Of a DNA stretch of 64,000 nt, positions 9,115 through 17,459 are shown in pieces (position 1 is the first letter of the stretch; the number at the start of each line of letters is the position of its first letter). Source of the DNA: Amycolatopsis australiensis. GTDB taxonomy: Bacteria > Actinomycetota > Actinomycetes > Mycobacteriales > Pseudonocardiaceae. The stretch covers positions 5,146,001 through 5,210,000 of the forward strand of contig NZ_FPJG01000006.1 in NCBI RefSeq assembly GCF_900119165.1. Reading direction: 5' to 3'. Position numbers and translations under genes: made by a program. The notes under the pieces were generated by a model. That model saw nothing but the letters and a program-made list of their open reading frames with translations, did no database searches and had not been told where the DNA came from.

Positions 9115-9684
9115 TCAGGGCCGGTCGCCGACGAGAGCGAGTGCGCGCGGCTCGGGAACTCCCAGCATCAGCAGGCTCGTGATCGTCGCTGCCCGGGCGC
9201 CGGGGATCCGGTTCGGCAGGTCGCTGTCCGCGATGGCGAACACGGCGCCGTAGGCGAGCTGGCTCAGAATCCCTGCCGGCAGGTGCTGTGCGAACACGTC
9301 GCTGTCCTGACCGCGTTTGACGAGGTGGGCGAGGAGTTCGTCGAGTGGCCCGAGCAGGCTGTGGATCGCCTCGCCGTACTCGCCACGGCGCAGCGCCAGC
9401 AGCACTCGGTACCGGTGTGCCACCGGCCAGATGCGGGCGACGAATCCGGCCCACGTCGCGTCCGCTTCGGTGTCGGAGGCGGTGACTTCGGTGAGGACGG
9501 CCGTCATCTCGGTGACGGCCCGTTCCGTGAGTGTCCGAACCAGGTCGAGGCGTGAGGGGAAGTGGCCATACACGGTGCGACGGACGACCCCGGCCGCGGA
9601 GGCGATGTCGCCCATCCCGGCGTCGGGGTTCTCTCCCAGTACCTCGAGGGCGACGTCGAGGATGCGATCGCGTGTCTCGTTCAT
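9115..9684 (-). CDS. TetR-family transcriptional regulator
   Basis: The 189-aa protein has a TetR helix-turn-helix at residues about 4-50 ('ILDVALEVLGENPDAGMGDIASAAGVVRRTVYGHFPSRLDLV', with the family's YxHFxSR-like ending) and an all-helical ligand-binding C-terminus. It is divergent from the epoxide hydrolase gene. The 123-bp gap holds two 18-bp palindromes, one of them spanning the hydrolase -35 region, so it probably represses the hydrolase and possibly itself. The ATG at 9684 has no clear Shine-Dalgarno sequence; a GTG ten codons upstream (9714) is possible, as is leaderless initiation. Confidence 0.85.
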   Translation of the reverse strand: MNETRDRILDVALEVLGENPDAGMGDIASAAGVVRRTVYGHFPSRLDLVRTLTERAVTEMTAVLTEVTASDTEADATWAGFVARIWPVAHRYRVLLALRRGEYGEAIHSLLGPLDELLAHLVKRGQDSDVFAQHLPAGILSQLAYGAVFAIADSDLPNRIPGARAATITSLLMLGVPEPRALALVGDRP

Positions 9685-9724
9685 CGAGCGCGCACGGGAG
9701 GACTCGGTGGGCACCGCAGCAGTG

Positions 9725-9769
9725 TTGCACACCGGTGTGCAACGAGCTAGATTGCACACCAGTGTGCAA
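9725..9769 (+). promoter_or_regulatory. Double 18-bp operator over the epoxide hydrolase promoter
   Basis: Two copies of one palindrome sit here: TTGCACACCGGTGTGCAA (9725-9742, perfect) and TTGCACACCAGTGTGCAA (9752-9769, 8-bp arms around CA), with centres 27 bases apart. A good promoter is built into them: -35 TTGCAC (9725-9730), a 17-base spacer and -10 TAGATT (9748-9753), so the start point should fall in or next to the second copy. A TetR dimer bound at either site would block RNA polymerase. Palindromes and spacing are seen directly; the TetR assignment comes from adjacency. Confidence 0.75.
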
Positions 9770-9807
9770 CGAGAGTTGTGCTGTGCTTCGAGGCTCAGGA
9801 GAAGGCA

Positions 9808-10962
9808 ATGACCGCACCGACCTCGGCCCTTGTCCGCCCGTTCACCGTCTCGATCCCGGATTCGGAGATCGACGACGTGCAGCAGCGGCTGGCCGGAACT
9901 CGATGGCCGGATCCGGAAACGGTGGACGACTGGTCGCAAGGGGTTCGCGTGGAGAACGCCAGATCGCTGGTCGACTACTGGCGGCACGACTACGATTGGC
10001 GACGCCTGGAGTCCCGGCTCAATCGCTTTCCCCAGTTCCTGACCGAGATCGACGGGCTGGACATCCATTTCATCCACGTCAGGTCCAAGAATCCGCACGC
10101 GATGCCGTTGCTTCTCACGCACGGGTGGCCGGGCTCGATCATCGAGTTCCTGAAGCTGATCGGCCCGCTGACGGATCCGGTTTCGTTCGGCGGCGACGCC
10201 GCGGATTCGTTCGACGTCGTCGTTCCGTCGCTCCCCGGGTTCGGGTTTTCCCAGAAGCCCACGGAGACCGGGTGGACTGTCTCGCGCATCGCCAGTGCGT
10301 GGGTGGAGTTGATGAAGCGTCTGGGCTACCGGAGCTGGGCCGCGCAAGGCGGCGATTGGGGCGCGGTCGTCACGACCGACCTGGGGGCCATGCGGCCCGA
10401 GGGGCTTCTCGGGATTCATCTGAACACCCAGTACGCTTTTCCCGCACAGATTCCGGAGACCTTGTCGCCCGAAGAGCGCTACGCCGTGGAGACGCTCGCG
10501 CGCTACACCGGTGATCTCGGTGGATCGAACCACCTCCACGGCACGAAGCCCGAGACTGTCGGATTCGCGCTGGCGGACTCTCCCGCTGGTCAGGCGGCCT
10601 GGATCTACGAGAAGTTCCAGTCCAAGACCGACAACCACGGGCTCGCCGAGGACGCCATCGCCGTGGACGACATGCTCGACGCGATATCCCTCTACTGGTT
10701 CACCAACAGCGCGGCGTCGTCCGGCCGCATCTACTGGGAGAACAAGTCGCGCACCTTCGCCGGTCCGAAGGTGACGCTTCCGGTCGCGGTGACCGTGTTC
10801 CCGAAGGACATCCCCCGCCTGCCACGAACCTGGATCGAAGACACCTACACCAACCTGATCCACTACGGCGAGGCTGGCAAAGGCGGCCACTTCGCGGCCT
10901 TGGAACAGCCCGAGATCCTGGTCGGCGAAATCCGCACCGGCCTGCGCGCCCTTCGTTCCTGA
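9808..10962 (+). CDS. Epoxide hydrolase, alpha/beta-hydrolase fold
   Basis: The 384-aa protein has the N-terminal EHN domain ('RPFTVSIPDSEIDDVQQRLAGTRWPD'), the oxyanion motif HGWPGS (105-110), the nucleophile D183 in GGDWG, and the base H361 in GGHFAALE, all diagnostic of microsomal-type epoxide hydrolases. It should open an epoxide to a vicinal diol through an ester intermediate in the cytoplasm. AGGAGAAGG lies 5-6 bases before the ATG. Control is through the double palindrome at 9725-9769, presumably relieved by a substrate-like ligand of the divergent TetR protein. The physiological epoxide is unknown; detoxification or catabolism are both possible. Confidence 0.92.
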   Translation: MTAPTSALVRPFTVSIPDSEIDDVQQRLAGTRWPDPETVDDWSQGVRVENARSLVDYWRHDYDWRRLESRLNRFPQFLTEIDGLDIHFIHVRSKNPHAMPLLLTHGWPGSIIEFLKLIGPLTDPVSFGGDAADSFDVVVPSLPGFGFSQKPTETGWTVSRIASAWVELMKRLGYRSWAAQGGDWGAVVTTDLGAMRPEGLLGIHLNTQYAFPAQIPETLSPEERYAVETLARYTGDLGGSNHLHGTKPETVGFALADSPAGQAAWIYEKFQSKTDNHGLAEDAIAVDDMLDAISLYWFTNSAASSGRIYWENKSRTFAGPKVTLPVAVTVFPKDIPRLPRTWIEDTYTNLIHYGEAGKGGHFAALEQPEILVGEIRTGLRALRS

Positions 10963-11042
10963 TGCCGACGCGCGCTCAAGGAGCAGGATGCGCCGTGGCG
11001 CGTTCCGCTTCGAGTACGCAGGCCGATTGGTAGCTTCCTCGC

Positions 11043-11642
11043 ATGACCGACTCCGATCCCAAGGCCGATCTGCGGCGATACCTGCAGGCGGCGCGCGACG
11101 CGCTGGTGTGGAAGCTCGACGGCCTTTCCGAGTACGACATGCGCCGGCCGATGACGCCCACCGGGACCAACCTGCTCGGCCTGGTCAAGCACATGGCCGG
11201 TGTCGAGCTCGGCTACTTCGGGGACACGTTCGGCCGGAAGTTCCCTGAGTCGCTTCCGTGGTACGACAACATGGACGACGAGCCCGGCGCCGACTTCTGG
11301 GCGTCGGAGGACGAGTCGCAGGACGACATCGTCGGGCTCTACCGGCGCGTCTGGGCGTTCGCGGACGAGACGATCGAGCCGAACCCGCTGGACGCGGCCG
11401 GCATGGTCCCGTGGTGGCCGCCGGAGCGCCGCGAGACGACGCTGCATCGGGTGCTGGTGCACGTGATCGCCGAGATCAACCGGCATGCCGGTCACGCCGA
11501 CATCGTCCGTGAACTCGTCGACGGCGCCATCGGCCTGCGGGCCGACGCGTCGAACCTGCCCGATCTGCACGCGGACTCGTGGGCGGAGCACCGCGAGAAG
11601 CTGGAGCGGGTCGCCCGCGCGGCCGGGCCGGTGCAGTCCTAG
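11043..11642 (+). CDS. DinB-family (DUF664) putative mycothiol-dependent enzyme
   Basis: The 199-aa four-helix-bundle protein carries the three-His metal pattern of the DinB/YfiT superfamily: His in 'GLVKHMAGVELGYFGDTFG' and two in 'HVIAEINRHAGHADIVRELVDG'. Such proteins are metal-dependent thiol-S-transferases, often using mycothiol in actinobacteria, or are of unknown function. It follows the epoxide hydrolase by 80 bases on the same strand, and a thiol transferase beside an epoxide hydrolase would make sense in electrophile detoxification; this is inference. A short nucleotide remnant of a similar gene lies about 100 bases downstream. Confidence 0.85.
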   Translation: MTDSDPKADLRRYLQAARDALVWKLDGLSEYDMRRPMTPTGTNLLGLVKHMAGVELGYFGDTFGRKFPESLPWYDNMDDEPGADFWASEDESQDDIVGLYRRVWAFADETIEPNPLDAAGMVPWWPPERRETTLHRVLVHVIAEINRHAGHADIVRELVDGAIGLRADASNLPDLHADSWAEHREKLERVARAAGPVQS

Positions 11643-11735
11643 CGAGGCCGGCGTGGGTCGCTGGGGTGTCGACCCGTCGGCGCACTCGGAGCCGCGTCCA
11701 TCAGTGCGGGCCGAGTACGAGGCTCAGTGCGCCCG

Positions 11736-11790
11736 CGGCCGGCACGCCGGTCACGCGGACATCGTGCAGTGGCGCCGGAGAGCGAGGTGC
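11736..11790 (+). pseudogene. Short remnant resembling the 3' part of a DinB gene
   Basis: Bases around 11739-11766 repeat, with only a few changes, the stretch of the upstream DinB gene that encodes RHAGHADIV (11482-11508). The surrounding frames are broken and do not extend the similarity. This looks like the decayed end of a duplicated DinB gene, although a short local duplication or chance similarity cannot be excluded. Confidence 0.35.
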
Positions 11791-11849
11791 AGCTCGACGG
11801 TCCGACGGGTGAGCTGTCCGGGGCAGGGCGCGGTGTCGTTGCCGTGGAG

Positions 11850-13358
11850 TTACGTCGAGAACGGCGAGGAAGCGCCCTCCGCGCGAGTGCGGCCCTTGCG
11901 GCCCGCCGCGGACAGCGGCTGCGCGATCTCCTCCAAGGACTTGCCTTCCGCGTCCACGGCCAGGAACCGGGCCACCAGGCCGCCGGCGATCATGATCACC
12001 GCGCCGAGCAGGTAGCCGATGAACAAGCGGACCGGGTGATCGCCCGCGCCGATCAGCGCGCCGTAGATCACCGGCCCCAGCGCGCCGAAGCACTGGGCGA
12101 TCGCGAAGAACACCGCGATCGCCTTCGCCCGTACTTCCAGCGGGAAGATTTCGCTGACTGTCAGGTAGCCCGCGCTGGCGCCGGCCGATGCGAAGAAGAA
12201 AATCACGCACCAGGCGATGGTCTGCGTGATCGCGTTGAGCGAGCCGGTGTAGAACAGCACCGCCGTGACGGCCAGCAGGGCGCCGGAGACGAGGTAGGTA
12301 CCCGCCAGCATGGTGCGGCGGCCGAGCGTGTCGAAGAGGTGGCCGATGGTGAACGGGCCGACCAGGTTGCCGATCGCGAACGCGATCAGGTAGATCGGCG
12401 TGGCCGCCGACGGGACCCCGTAGAACTTGCCGAGCACGAGGGTGTAGGTGAAGAAGATCGCGTTGTACAGGAACGACTGGCTGATCATCAGCGACGCGCC
12501 CAGGATCGCCCGGGACGGGTAGTCGCGGAAGAGCACCCTGGCCAGCGCCACGTACCCGATCCGCTCGGCCGGGATCACCTCGATCGCCTTGCTCTCGTCG
12601 ACCGCGGGCAGGCTGCGGCCCGCGTGCTCGACCTCCTGCTCGATCTGGCTGATCGACTCCTCCGCCGCGTCGGCCTTGCCGTGCATGATCTGCCACCGCG
12701 GGCTCTCCGGCAGATGCCGGCGGACGAACAGGATGATCAGCCCCAGTATCGGGCCGATCAGGAAGCCCAGCCGCCACCCCAGGGACAGGTCCATCCGGTT
12801 CAGCAGGATGTACGTGCCGATCGTGCCGAGCACCGCGCCGGCCCAATACGTGCCGTTGACGGCGATGTCGACGCGGCCACGGTAGCGGGCCGGAATCAGC
12901 TCGTCGATCGCGGAGTTGATCGCCGCGTACTCGCCGCCGATGCCCATGCCGGCGACGAACCGGGTGGCGTAGAGGAACAGCACCCAGCCCGCGCCGTTGC
13001 CGAGGGTCAGCGCGGTCAGGCCGCTGCCGACGAGGTAGACCGCCAAGGTGAGCATGAAGAGGTTCCGGCGCCCCAGCTTGTCGGACAGGCTGCCGAAGAA
13101 CAGGGCCCCGACCACCTCGCCGGCCAGGTAGATCGTCGCCAGCAGCCCGACGGCCGCCGAAGACATGTGCAGCGTCTCGGGCTTGGTCAGCGTGTCGGCG
13201 ACCGCGCTGGCCACGGTGATCTCGAGGCCGTCCAGGATCCAGGCCACCCCGAGCGCGACGACCATCCGGGTGTGGAACCGGGACCAGGGCAGCCGGTCGA
13301 TGCGCGCGGGGATCAGCGTACGGACCGCGGATGACGCCGGAACGGGTGTCGCCGCCAT
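11850..13358 (-). CDS. MFS transporter, sugar-porter/metabolite:H+ symporter type
   Basis: The 502-aa membrane protein has 12 predicted segments and major-facilitator signatures: 'SLSDKLGRRNLFML' after TM2, 'RFVAGMGIGGEYAAINSAIDELIPARYRGR' in TM4-5, 'RRHLPESPRW' in the central loop and 'HLFDTLGRRTML' in the second half. The GxGGE pattern and PESPRW are typical of the sugar-porter and aromatic-acid/metabolite symporter branches, so proton-coupled uptake of a small polar or organic-acid substrate is likely. The ATG at 13358 follows GAGGAGG by about 7 bases; the frame extends upstream, but that part lacks family resemblance. No neighbour identifies the substrate. Confidence 0.88.
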   Translation of the reverse strand: MAATPVPASSAVRTLIPARIDRLPWSRFHTRMVVALGVAWILDGLEITVASAVADTLTKPETLHMSSAAVGLLATIYLAGEVVGALFFGSLSDKLGRRNLFMLTLAVYLVGSGLTALTLGNGAGWVLFLYATRFVAGMGIGGEYAAINSAIDELIPARYRGRVDIAVNGTYWAGAVLGTIGTYILLNRMDLSLGWRLGFLIGPILGLIILFVRRHLPESPRWQIMHGKADAAEESISQIEQEVEHAGRSLPAVDESKAIEVIPAERIGYVALARVLFRDYPSRAILGASLMISQSFLYNAIFFTYTLVLGKFYGVPSAATPIYLIAFAIGNLVGPFTIGHLFDTLGRRTMLAGTYLVSGALLAVTAVLFYTGSLNAITQTIAWCVIFFFASAGASAGYLTVSEIFPLEVRAKAIAVFFAIAQCFGALGPVIYGALIGAGDHPVRLFIGYLLGAVIMIAGGLVARFLAVDAEGKSLEEIAQPLSAAGRKGRTRAEGASSPFST

Positions 13359-13655
13359 GCCAACCTCCTCGTGAGCGTGCCCGCGGCGCGAATTCCCTGG
13401 ACGCCACGGCCGAAACCCGAGGCGAGCGGTCGTTGCGGCAGTGTGACCGGGCCTCGACGAGTGCGACCGGCTGACCGACGACCATGACGCTGTGGTTGCT
13501 CGTGGACTCCGGGGCGCCGGGGAGTGCGCCGCATCGCAGTGGCAGGCCATCGAGCGGGTCGCCGCCGAGGCCACCGTCACCGTCTCCCGCGCCGTCTCGG
13601 CCACACCTCCGGCGGGCGAGCAGCGCCGGGCATGCCGACCGCCGGCTTCGACCGG

Positions 13656-14300
13656 CTAGCGTGAGCCGGTGCGGCGGATCGCGGCGTCGAGCATGTCTTC
13701 GAGGAATGTCCGGTACTGCTCGGCGGTCCACTTCCGGTGGTGCACCAGGTCGGCGTAGACGGCGGGTCCAGTCAGGACCCAGATGGCGTCGGTGAGCTCC
13801 GCGGCCGACCGTGCGTCGCTGCCGGGCCGGAGCAGGTTCGCCAGCCGGCGGTTTTCGGTGAGCCGCCGGTCGGCGCCCGCGGCCGCCAGCTCCTTGGCGG
13901 TGGGGTCGCTGCGGGCGGCGTCCTGCAGCACGAGGAAGAGTGCCGCCGCGCGGTGGTATGCCTCGGCGGTGGCCGCCGCGAACGCCCGCAGGCGCTGCGT
14001 CTTGTTCAGGCCCGGTTCGTACGCTGCCGCGAAGGACGGGCGGTCGGCGAGCATGACGTCGTCGGCGGAGCCGGCGACCGCCGTCTCGACGGCGCGGACG
14101 AGCAACGCCGGCTTCCCTCCGACGGCCTGGTACACCGCCTGCGGGGTCACTCCGGCCCGGGCGGCGATCGCGGCCACCGTGGTGCCCGCCCAGCCGTGCT
14201 CGGAGAACTCCTCGACGGCGGCTTCGGCGATGCGCTGGCGGGTCTGCGCGGCCTGCTGCTCACGCAGGGGTGCGTGATAGCCGCGCTTGACAGGTCCCAC
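13656..14300 (-). CDS. TetR-family transcriptional regulator
   Basis: The 214-aa protein has an N-terminal TetR DNA-binding domain (residues about 18-64: 'RQRIAEAAVEEFSEHGWAGTTVAAIAARAGVTPQAVYQAVGGKPALL'), followed by a helical effector domain. It starts with GTG at 14300 without a Shine-Dalgarno sequence, suggesting leaderless translation. It is divergent from the cupin gene with a palindromic site in the 60-base gap, so control of the cupin and of itself is the simple reading. The ligand is unknown. Confidence 0.85.
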   Translation of the reverse strand: MGPVKRGYHAPLREQQAAQTRQRIAEAAVEEFSEHGWAGTTVAAIAARAGVTPQAVYQAVGGKPALLVRAVETAVAGSADDVMLADRPSFAAAYEPGLNKTQRLRAFAAATAEAYHRAAALFLVLQDAARSDPTAKELAAAGADRRLTENRRLANLLRPGSDARSAAELTDAIWVLTGPAVYADLVHHRKWTAEQYRTFLEDMLDAAIRRTGSR

Positions 14301-14309
14301 AGTTCGGTT

Positions 14310-14333
14310 GTATCACATCAAGTCAATTGATAC
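14310..14333. promoter_or_regulatory. Palindromic site in the TetR/cupin gap
   Basis: GTATCA (14310-14315) and TGATAC (14328-14333) form outer inverted arms. Nested inside are ATCAA-gtcaa-TTGAT arms (about 14317-14331). This AT-rich dyad sits in the short divergent gap and overlaps where a -10 element for the cupin gene would lie (TTGACA at 14287-14292, 18-base spacer, TATCAC at 14311-14316). It is a candidate operator for the adjacent TetR protein. Confidence 0.55.
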
Positions 14334-14360
14334 GTTCTCAACTGAAAGTGGGGCCGCGTC

Positions 14361-14861
14361 ATGACTGTCGCGCTCACCTCGCCCGAGACAGCGGAAAACC
14401 TCGATCGCGCCGGCGGCCGGGGCATGCGGTTGCTGCTCGACAGCGCCGCGACCAGCGGAACGCTGTCGGTGCTGCTGTGTGAAGCACCCGCGGCGGAGGC
14501 GGGCCCGCCGCTGCACGTGCACCCCGGATCCGACGAGACGTTCGTCGTGCTCGAGGGCACCCTGCTGCTGCACGCCGCCGGCCGGACGCACCCGGTTCCG
14601 GCCGGCGGCTCGATGTTCGTCCCACGCGGAACACCGCACACCTTCGCGACGGCGTCCGGCCGCCCGGTTCGGTTCGTCACCATCCACACGCCGGGCGGTT
14701 TCGAGCGGATGCACCGTGACGTGCGCGCCGCCGAGAGCGAGGCCGGCCGCCCGCTGGCGCCCCCGGAGATGATCGCGATCGCCCGCCGGCACGACTGGGA
14801 GCCGGCCGGTCCGCCGTTGCTGCCCACCGGGGAACTGGCCCCAGCCCCCGCCCCACGATGA
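14361..14861 (+). CDS. Cupin-domain protein
   Basis: The 166-aa protein is a single small cupin: motif 1 'PPLHVHPGSDETFVVLEG' (two His and one Glu metal ligands) and motif 2 'GGSMFVPRGTPHTFAT' (third His), residues about 49-97. These beta-barrels bind Fe, Mn or Ni and act as dioxygenases (quercetinase-like), isomerases or sensors. It is divergent from a TetR gene and its stop overlaps a possible start of the next methyltransferase gene (ATGA), so the pair may be co-expressed. Substrate unknown. Confidence 0.85.
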   Translation: MTVALTSPETAENLDRAGGRGMRLLLDSAATSGTLSVLLCEAPAAEAGPPLHVHPGSDETFVVLEGTLLLHAAGRTHPVPAGGSMFVPRGTPHTFATASGRPVRFVTIHTPGGFERMHRDVRAAESEAGRPLAPPEMIAIARRHDWEPAGPPLLPTGELAPAPAPR

Positions 14862-14950
14862 CGGCGACCCCGGCCGAACGCCGCAAGCCCACTGGCCCGC
14901 CGGACGGAAACGCGCCAGAATGCGGGGACATCCGGGAGGGGAGTCCCGAC

Positions 14951-15775
14951 GTGACCGCAGAACCGGCTCGATACGTGCTCGACGGCAGCGACGAGGACCT
15001 ACGACGGCTGCTCGGCATCTCGGCGGTGCTGAATCCGACGACGCGGACCGCGCTGGCCACCGTCGACGTCCGGCCCGGCTGGCGAGCGCTGGAATGCGGC
15101 TGCGGGCCGCTGGGCGCGATGCCGCTGCTCGCCGAGCTGGTCGGACCGTCCGGAAGCGTCGTGGGTGTGGACTTCACGGCCTCGACCGTGGAGCGGGCCC
15201 GTTCGGTCGTGACCGAACTGGGTTTGCGCAACGTCGACGTCCGCGTCGCGGACATCAACGACCCGGCGGCCGATCTCGGTGGTCCCTACGACCTCGCGTT
15301 CACCCGCTGCTTCCTGATGCACCAGCGCGACCCGCGGCACACGCTGACCCGCATCCGCCACGCGCTGCGTCCGGGTGGCTGGCTCGTGGCGATGGAACCC
15401 GTCCCGGCCCCGCCGCCGTTCAGCTTTCCGCCCGACGACACACTGCGCGTCGCCTGGGACCTCCTCCACCAGGCGATCGAACGCGGCGGCGCGTCCCCCA
15501 CCGCGGTCGAGGACCTGCCGGCCACGGCGGACCGGGCGGGCTTCGACGTCGTGCGGCTCGGCGGGTGCTTCCAGCCCATCGAGCCGGCCACCGGCTACGG
15601 ACTGCACGCGGCGACCATCGCCGCGGTCCGGGAACGGATCGTGGCCAGTGGGGTCGCGACAGCCGAGGAGACCGACGAAATCATCGACCGGCTGCGCACC
15701 GCGGGAAACCGCGGCGGCGTTCAGTGGGTCACTTCACCGGTGTCACTGACTGTGACCATGCGCAACCGCGGCTGA
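14951..15775 (+). CDS. Class I SAM-dependent methyltransferase
   Basis: A Rossmann methyltransferase of about 274 aa: 'ALECGCGPLGAMPLLAELVG' (motif I), 'VVGVDFTAS' (motif II), 'VRVADINDP' and 'YDLAFTRCFLMHQRDPRHTLTRIRHALRPGG' (motifs III-IV), typical of the UbiE/Methyltransf_25 group. GGGAGGGGAG just upstream favours the GTG at 14951. An ATG at 14858 overlapping the cupin stop would add a 31-residue, Pro-rich, poorly structured N-terminus. It probably methylates a small molecule; adjacency to the cupin is the only functional hint. Confidence 0.82.
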   Translation: MTAEPARYVLDGSDEDLRRLLGISAVLNPTTRTALATVDVRPGWRALECGCGPLGAMPLLAELVGPSGSVVGVDFTASTVERARSVVTELGLRNVDVRVADINDPAADLGGPYDLAFTRCFLMHQRDPRHTLTRIRHALRPGGWLVAMEPVPAPPPFSFPPDDTLRVAWDLLHQAIERGGASPTAVEDLPATADRAGFDVVRLGGCFQPIEPATGYGLHAATIAAVRERIVASGVATAEETDEIIDRLRTAGNRGGVQWVTSPVSLTVTMRNRG

Positions 15776-15937
15776 CTCGGCCGGCATCAGCCTTCGGGCC
15801 GCAAGCCCGACTGCTGCGGGATGTCGCTCGGCGCCGAGCTGTATGGCCGCCGGCGAGCACCCGGGCTTCTCGGACTGGGTCCCGCCTTGCGGACGAGGCC
15901 CGTAGCACAACCTGTGGAGTCGGATAGCGCGATCGGC

Positions 15938-17452
15938 TTAAAGACCCTCTCCGGATCGGGGGTTACTCAGGGCGCGTTTGAGGATCTTCCCGTTGGCGTT
16001 CTTGGGCAGCTCGTTGAGAAACGTGATGGACTTCGGCTTCTTGAACGACGCCAGGTGCGCACGGCTGTGCGCGATGAGTTCTGCTTCGGTGACGTCGGTG
16101 CCCGGGCCGGTCACGACGAATGCGCCGACGTTCTCGCCCCATTCGGGATCGGGGATGCCGACGACCGCGGCTTCGTGGACCGCCGGATGCGTGAGCAGGA
16201 CTTCTTCCACCTCGCGGGGGTAGATGTTCGAGCCGCCGCTGATGATGACGTCTTTCGACCGGTCGGTGAGATACAGGAATCCGAGCTCGTCGACGTGCCC
16301 GACGTCGCCGGTGCGCAGCCAGCCGCGGTCGATGGTGCCGGCGGTGGCGGCCGGATCGGACCAGTATCCGGTCATCACGACGTCGCCGCGAACCCGGATT
16401 TCCCCGGTCGTCCCCGCGGGCAGCTCGGCGCCGTCGGCGTCGGCGACCCGGACCTCGACGCCGGTGAACGGCCGGCCGCAGGACCGGCGGCGGGGGTGTG
16501 CGTGGTCGTGGGGAACCTGGTCCGGTTTCATGACTGCGATGGTCATGGGCGCCTCGCCTTGTCCGTACATCTGGGTGATGATCGGCCCGAACGCGTCGAG
16601 CGCTTCCTGCAGATCTTCCTGATAGAGCGCGGCTCCGCCGATGACGAGGCTGCGCAGCTGTGGAAGCTCCGGGGCGGAGCCGGCTCGGACTTCGTCGGTC
16701 AGCCGGCGCAGCATCGTGGGTGCGAGGAACGCTCCGTGGGTGACCTGGTCGGCCTGGGCGAGTGCGAGATAGTCGGCCGGGTCGAAGCTGCCGGCCGCGG
16801 AAATCACATTGACCGCTCCGTGTCCCACCGCGGGGAGCAGGTACATCCCGCTGCCGTGGGTGAGCGGGGCGGCATGGAGGAAAACGGCATCGTCGTGGAC
16901 CGGGTCGACGTCGGCGTAGTAGTTGAGCGTCATGCTCACCAGATTCCGGTGGGTGAGTGTGGCGCCCTTCGGCCGCCCGGTGGTCCCTGAGGTGTAGAAG
17001 ATCCACGCAGCGTCCTCGGGGCGCACCTCGGCGACAGGCACCGGCTGCCCGGCTGTGAGCGCCTCGTATGCCGGTGAGCCGGTGCGGAGCACGGTGGCGT
17101 CGGTCGTGTCGCTGCTCGCCGCGTCGTCGGTTTCGGGCGCGACGACGACGAGCTTCGCGCCGGAGTGAGCGAGGACGAACGCCACCTCGCGGGGGTGCAG
17201 GTGGCGGTTGACCGGCACCGTCACCAGCCCGGCCCAGAAGGTCGCCCACAGCAGTTCGAAGAGGTCGGGCCCGTTCGGCAGGACGAGGGCCACCCGGTCG
17301 CCGGTGCGGAGCCCGAGCGCCTGGAGCCCGCCGGCCAGGCGCGCGATCCGGTCGCGGGCGAGCGCGTAGCTCGCGGACCGGTCGCCGTGGCGCCAGGCAT
17401 CCCGTGTCGGTACCCGGAGCGCGCTGGCTGCCAGCAGAGTTGCCACGTTCAT
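15938..17452 (-). CDS. AMP-forming acyl-CoA synthetase (class I adenylate-forming)
   Basis: The 504-aa enzyme has the P-loop 'FYTSGTTGRPKGATLTH', 'MYGQGEAPM' (A5-type), 'GWLRTGDVGHVDELGFLYLTDRSKDVIISGGSNIYPREVE' (hinge and A8) and the catalytic Lys near the end ('PKNANGKILKRAL'). It should convert a carboxylic acid to its CoA thioester through an acyl-AMP. It is the last gene of a five-gene minus-strand operon with an FAH hydrolase, FAD hydroxylase and two SnoaL-like proteins, and probably activates the acid released by that pathway. The ATG at 17452 lies 8 bases after the upstream stop. The frame is open further upstream but lacks similarity there. Confidence 0.9.
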   Translation of the reverse strand: MNVATLLAASALRVPTRDAWRHGDRSASYALARDRIARLAGGLQALGLRTGDRVALVLPNGPDLFELLWATFWAGLVTVPVNRHLHPREVAFVLAHSGAKLVVVAPETDDAASSDTTDATVLRTGSPAYEALTAGQPVPVAEVRPEDAAWIFYTSGTTGRPKGATLTHRNLVSMTLNYYADVDPVHDDAVFLHAAPLTHGSGMYLLPAVGHGAVNVISAAGSFDPADYLALAQADQVTHGAFLAPTMLRRLTDEVRAGSAPELPQLRSLVIGGAALYQEDLQEALDAFGPIITQMYGQGEAPMTIAVMKPDQVPHDHAHPRRRSCGRPFTGVEVRVADADGAELPAGTTGEIRVRGDVVMTGYWSDPAATAGTIDRGWLRTGDVGHVDELGFLYLTDRSKDVIISGGSNIYPREVEEVLLTHPAVHEAAVVGIPDPEWGENVGAFVVTGPGTDVTEAELIAHSRAHLASFKKPKSITFLNELPKNANGKILKRALSNPRSGEGL

Positions 17453-17459
17453 CGTGTCG

